The notes beneath the pieces are model-generated. The model was not told the DNA's origin. It saw only the letters and a list, made by a program, of their open reading frames with translations, and ran no database searches. DNA of 42,060 nucleotides from QHXQ01 sp036389375 (lineage in GTDB: Bacteria; Acidobacteriota; Blastocatellia; Pyrinomonadales; Pyrinomonadaceae), in the NCBI GenBank assembly GCA_036389375.1, contig DASVQA010000211.1:1-42060 (forward strand), given 5' to 3'. How positions within the stretch are numbered: the stretch's first letter is position 1; each line of letters begins with the position of its first letter. The position numbers and the translations under genes were made by a program. Positions 40,991 to 42,060 of this stretch are shown here, one piece after another.

Positions 40991-41200
40991 GTGCGTTACG
41001 CCATGATCATCGAAAGGGGTGAGCAAAACTACTCTGCTTATTTGCCTGACCTACCGGGCTGCATTGCAACCGGGCAGACGGTGGAAGAGATCAGAGAGCG
41101 GATGCGTAAAGCGATTGACATGCACCTGCGCGGTCTGCGCGAGGATGGTGTGCCGATCCCTGAACCGTCCAGCATGGCGGAATACGTGGAAGCGGCTTAA
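40991..41200 (+). CDS. hicB: HicB-type antitoxin
   Basis: A 69-residue protein with the degraded RNase H-like fold of HicB: MIIERGEQNYSAYLPDLPGC, then GQTVEEIRERMRKAIDMHLR and DGVPIPEPS. It should bind and neutralise HicA. There is no C-terminal HTH or RHH DNA-binding domain, so it is the short form. GTG 40991 has AGGAGGTG 8 nt upstream, a very strong site that would keep antitoxin in excess. NAD synthetase starts 44 nt downstream with no separate promoter visible. Confidence 0.92.
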   Translation: MRYAMIIERGEQNYSAYLPDLPGCIATGQTVEEIRERMRKAIDMHLRGLREDGVPIPEPSSMAEYVEAA

Positions 41201-41244
41201 TAAGCTGGCGCGGCCGCGCCGCGCGCAAATCGGAAACTCACACT

Positions 41245-42060
41245 ATGCGCGTCACCATCGGACAGATCAATACGACGAACGGCGACTATGAGGGCAACGT
41301 CGAAAAATGTTTGCGCGCGCTTGAACGGGCGCGCGCTGATAAGAGCGATCTGGTCGTGCTGCCGGAAGTCGCGGTGCAGGGCTACATGTCGTTCGATTGG
41401 TTTCTCGACCGCGACGTGGTAGCGCACGTGACCGAGCCGCTCGACAAGATCATCGCCGCGAGCGCGGGGCTGACGGTCGTCGTCGGCACGGTGCGCCCGA
41501 ACGATTCGACGCACGGGCGGCGTTTGTTCAACTCGGCGGCGGTAATTCGGGACGGGCAGTTGCTCGGCTATGCCGACAAGACGCTGCTGCCTGAGTATGA
41601 CGTGTTCGATGACCCGCGCTATTTCGAGCCGGGCAAAGAACGGCGGCTGTTCGAGCTTGACGGCAAGCGCGTCGGCGTCGCCGTCTGCGAGGACATGTGG
41701 AACGATAAGACCTACTGGCGCGAACGGCTCTACGCGAACGACCCGACCGACGAGCTGATTGCGATGGGCGCGCAGGTGATCGTTTCGATCAACGCCTCGC
41801 CCTTCAACAAGGGCAAGATGGGCCAGCGCTGCTCGATGGTGTCGCACCGGGCGAAGGCGGCGGGCGTGCCCATCGTCTTCGTCAACCTCGTCGGCGCGAA
41901 CGACGGCGTGATCTTCGACGGCGCATCCATCGTGACGGACGGCCGAGGACAGATCATCTTGCAAGCGCCGCCCTTCGAGGAGTTTTACGGCTCGGTTTCG
42001 CTTGACTGCGACGAATGCGACACCTATTGCCTGCCCGGCGACGACGTCCAAACCATCCAC
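41245..42060 (+). CDS. nadE: glutamine-dependent NAD+ synthetase (partial)
   Basis: The 272 visible residues are the N-terminal nitrilase-type glutaminase domain: MRVTIGQINTTNGDYEGNVE, catalytic Glu in VVLPEVAVQGY, Lys in YADKTLLPEYDVFDDPRYFE and Cys in VAVCEDMW. YFEPG and the SINASPFNKGK loop are typical of NAD synthetase rather than simple amidases. The synthetase domain lies beyond the right edge. The enzyme amidates deamido-NAD with glutamine and ATP. ATG 41245 has GGAAA upstream. The gene follows hicAB closely and may depend on their promoter; a possible 5-prime fragment of it lies at 40732. Confidence 0.92.
   Translation, partial: MRVTIGQINTTNGDYEGNVEKCLRALERARADKSDLVVLPEVAVQGYMSFDWFLDRDVVAHVTEPLDKIIAASAGLTVVVGTVRPNDSTHGRRLFNSAAVIRDGQLLGYADKTLLPEYDVFDDPRYFEPGKERRLFELDGKRVGVAVCEDMWNDKTYWRERLYANDPTDELIAMGAQVIVSINASPFNKGKMGQRCSMVSHRAKAAGVPIVFVNLVGANDGVIFDGASIVTDGRGQIILQAPPFEEFYGSVSLDCDECDTYCLPGDDVQTIH

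Overview
The window is GC-rich, densely coded bacterial chromosome with short intergenic gaps. The gene set (heterotetrameric-type 2-oxoacid dehydrogenase E1, fused KorA with KorB, HyuA/HyuB, a secreted P-domain/lamin-tail protein, several TPR-STAND proteins, a CHAT-TPR protein) suggests a member of the Acidobacteriota, perhaps Blastocatellia. That placement is an inference from gene content; no marker gene or rRNA is present to prove it. No tRNA, rRNA, CRISPR array or transposase was seen.

Layout. 1-3390 (minus) is a 2-oxoacid dehydrogenase operon: lpdA, E1 alpha, an inserted 2H phosphoesterase, then E1 beta running off the left edge. A rhodanese (3556) and a TIR-STAND-TPR protein (3970) follow on plus. 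6274-8042 is an accessory stretch: a G-rich degenerate repeat, a small Ala-rich protein, an XRE regulator (minus) and a degenerate receiver protein (plus). 8091-16847 is mainly housekeeping: fumC, nadA, a ferredoxin, a Rieske protein, a SIMPL-domain protein, an RG-rich CBS protein, Hsp20 and lon. 17017-19551 (minus) is a second TIR-STAND-TPR paralogue, followed by a secreted P-domain protein (minus) and a cation:proton antiporter (plus). 23436-27558 is a second accessory stretch: a small basic protein, a DUF4062-STAND-TPR protein, another G-rich repeat, a second XRE regulator and a second receiver protein. 27624-31313 (minus) is a kor operon (korA, nucleotidyltransferase, korB). 31594-41200 holds a CHAT-TPR protein, a Gfo/Idh/MocA oxidoreductase, a MerR-TipAS regulator, hyuAB and hicAB. 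NAD synthetase starts at 41245 and runs off the right edge.

The most unusual structure is a duplicated regulatory cassette. At 7123-8042 and again at 26565-27558 an XRE regulator faces a receiver-domain gene. In each copy the gap contains a sigma70-like promoter with a 17-bp spacer filled by a palindrome, then, exactly 17 nt after the -10, a leader of about 130 nt whose first 51 nt match at 47 positions. The leader folds into the same hairpins in both copies, and the one changed pair in the first stem becomes G-U only on the plus strand. Each XRE start codon lies in a hairpin that also holds its Shine-Dalgarno sequence. Both cassettes sit downstream of a STAND NTPase gene and a G-rich repeat of about 21-bp period. 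I read this as a mobile or duplicated control unit, possibly linked to the neighbouring STAND (defence-like) proteins; the link is inference.

Other points of note: two central-metabolism operons each carry an unrelated nucleotide/RNA-type enzyme between core subunits; hicAB seems to lie between a duplicated 5-prime fragment of nadE and the intact gene; three gene junctions are filled by inverted repeats built from 7-bp units.
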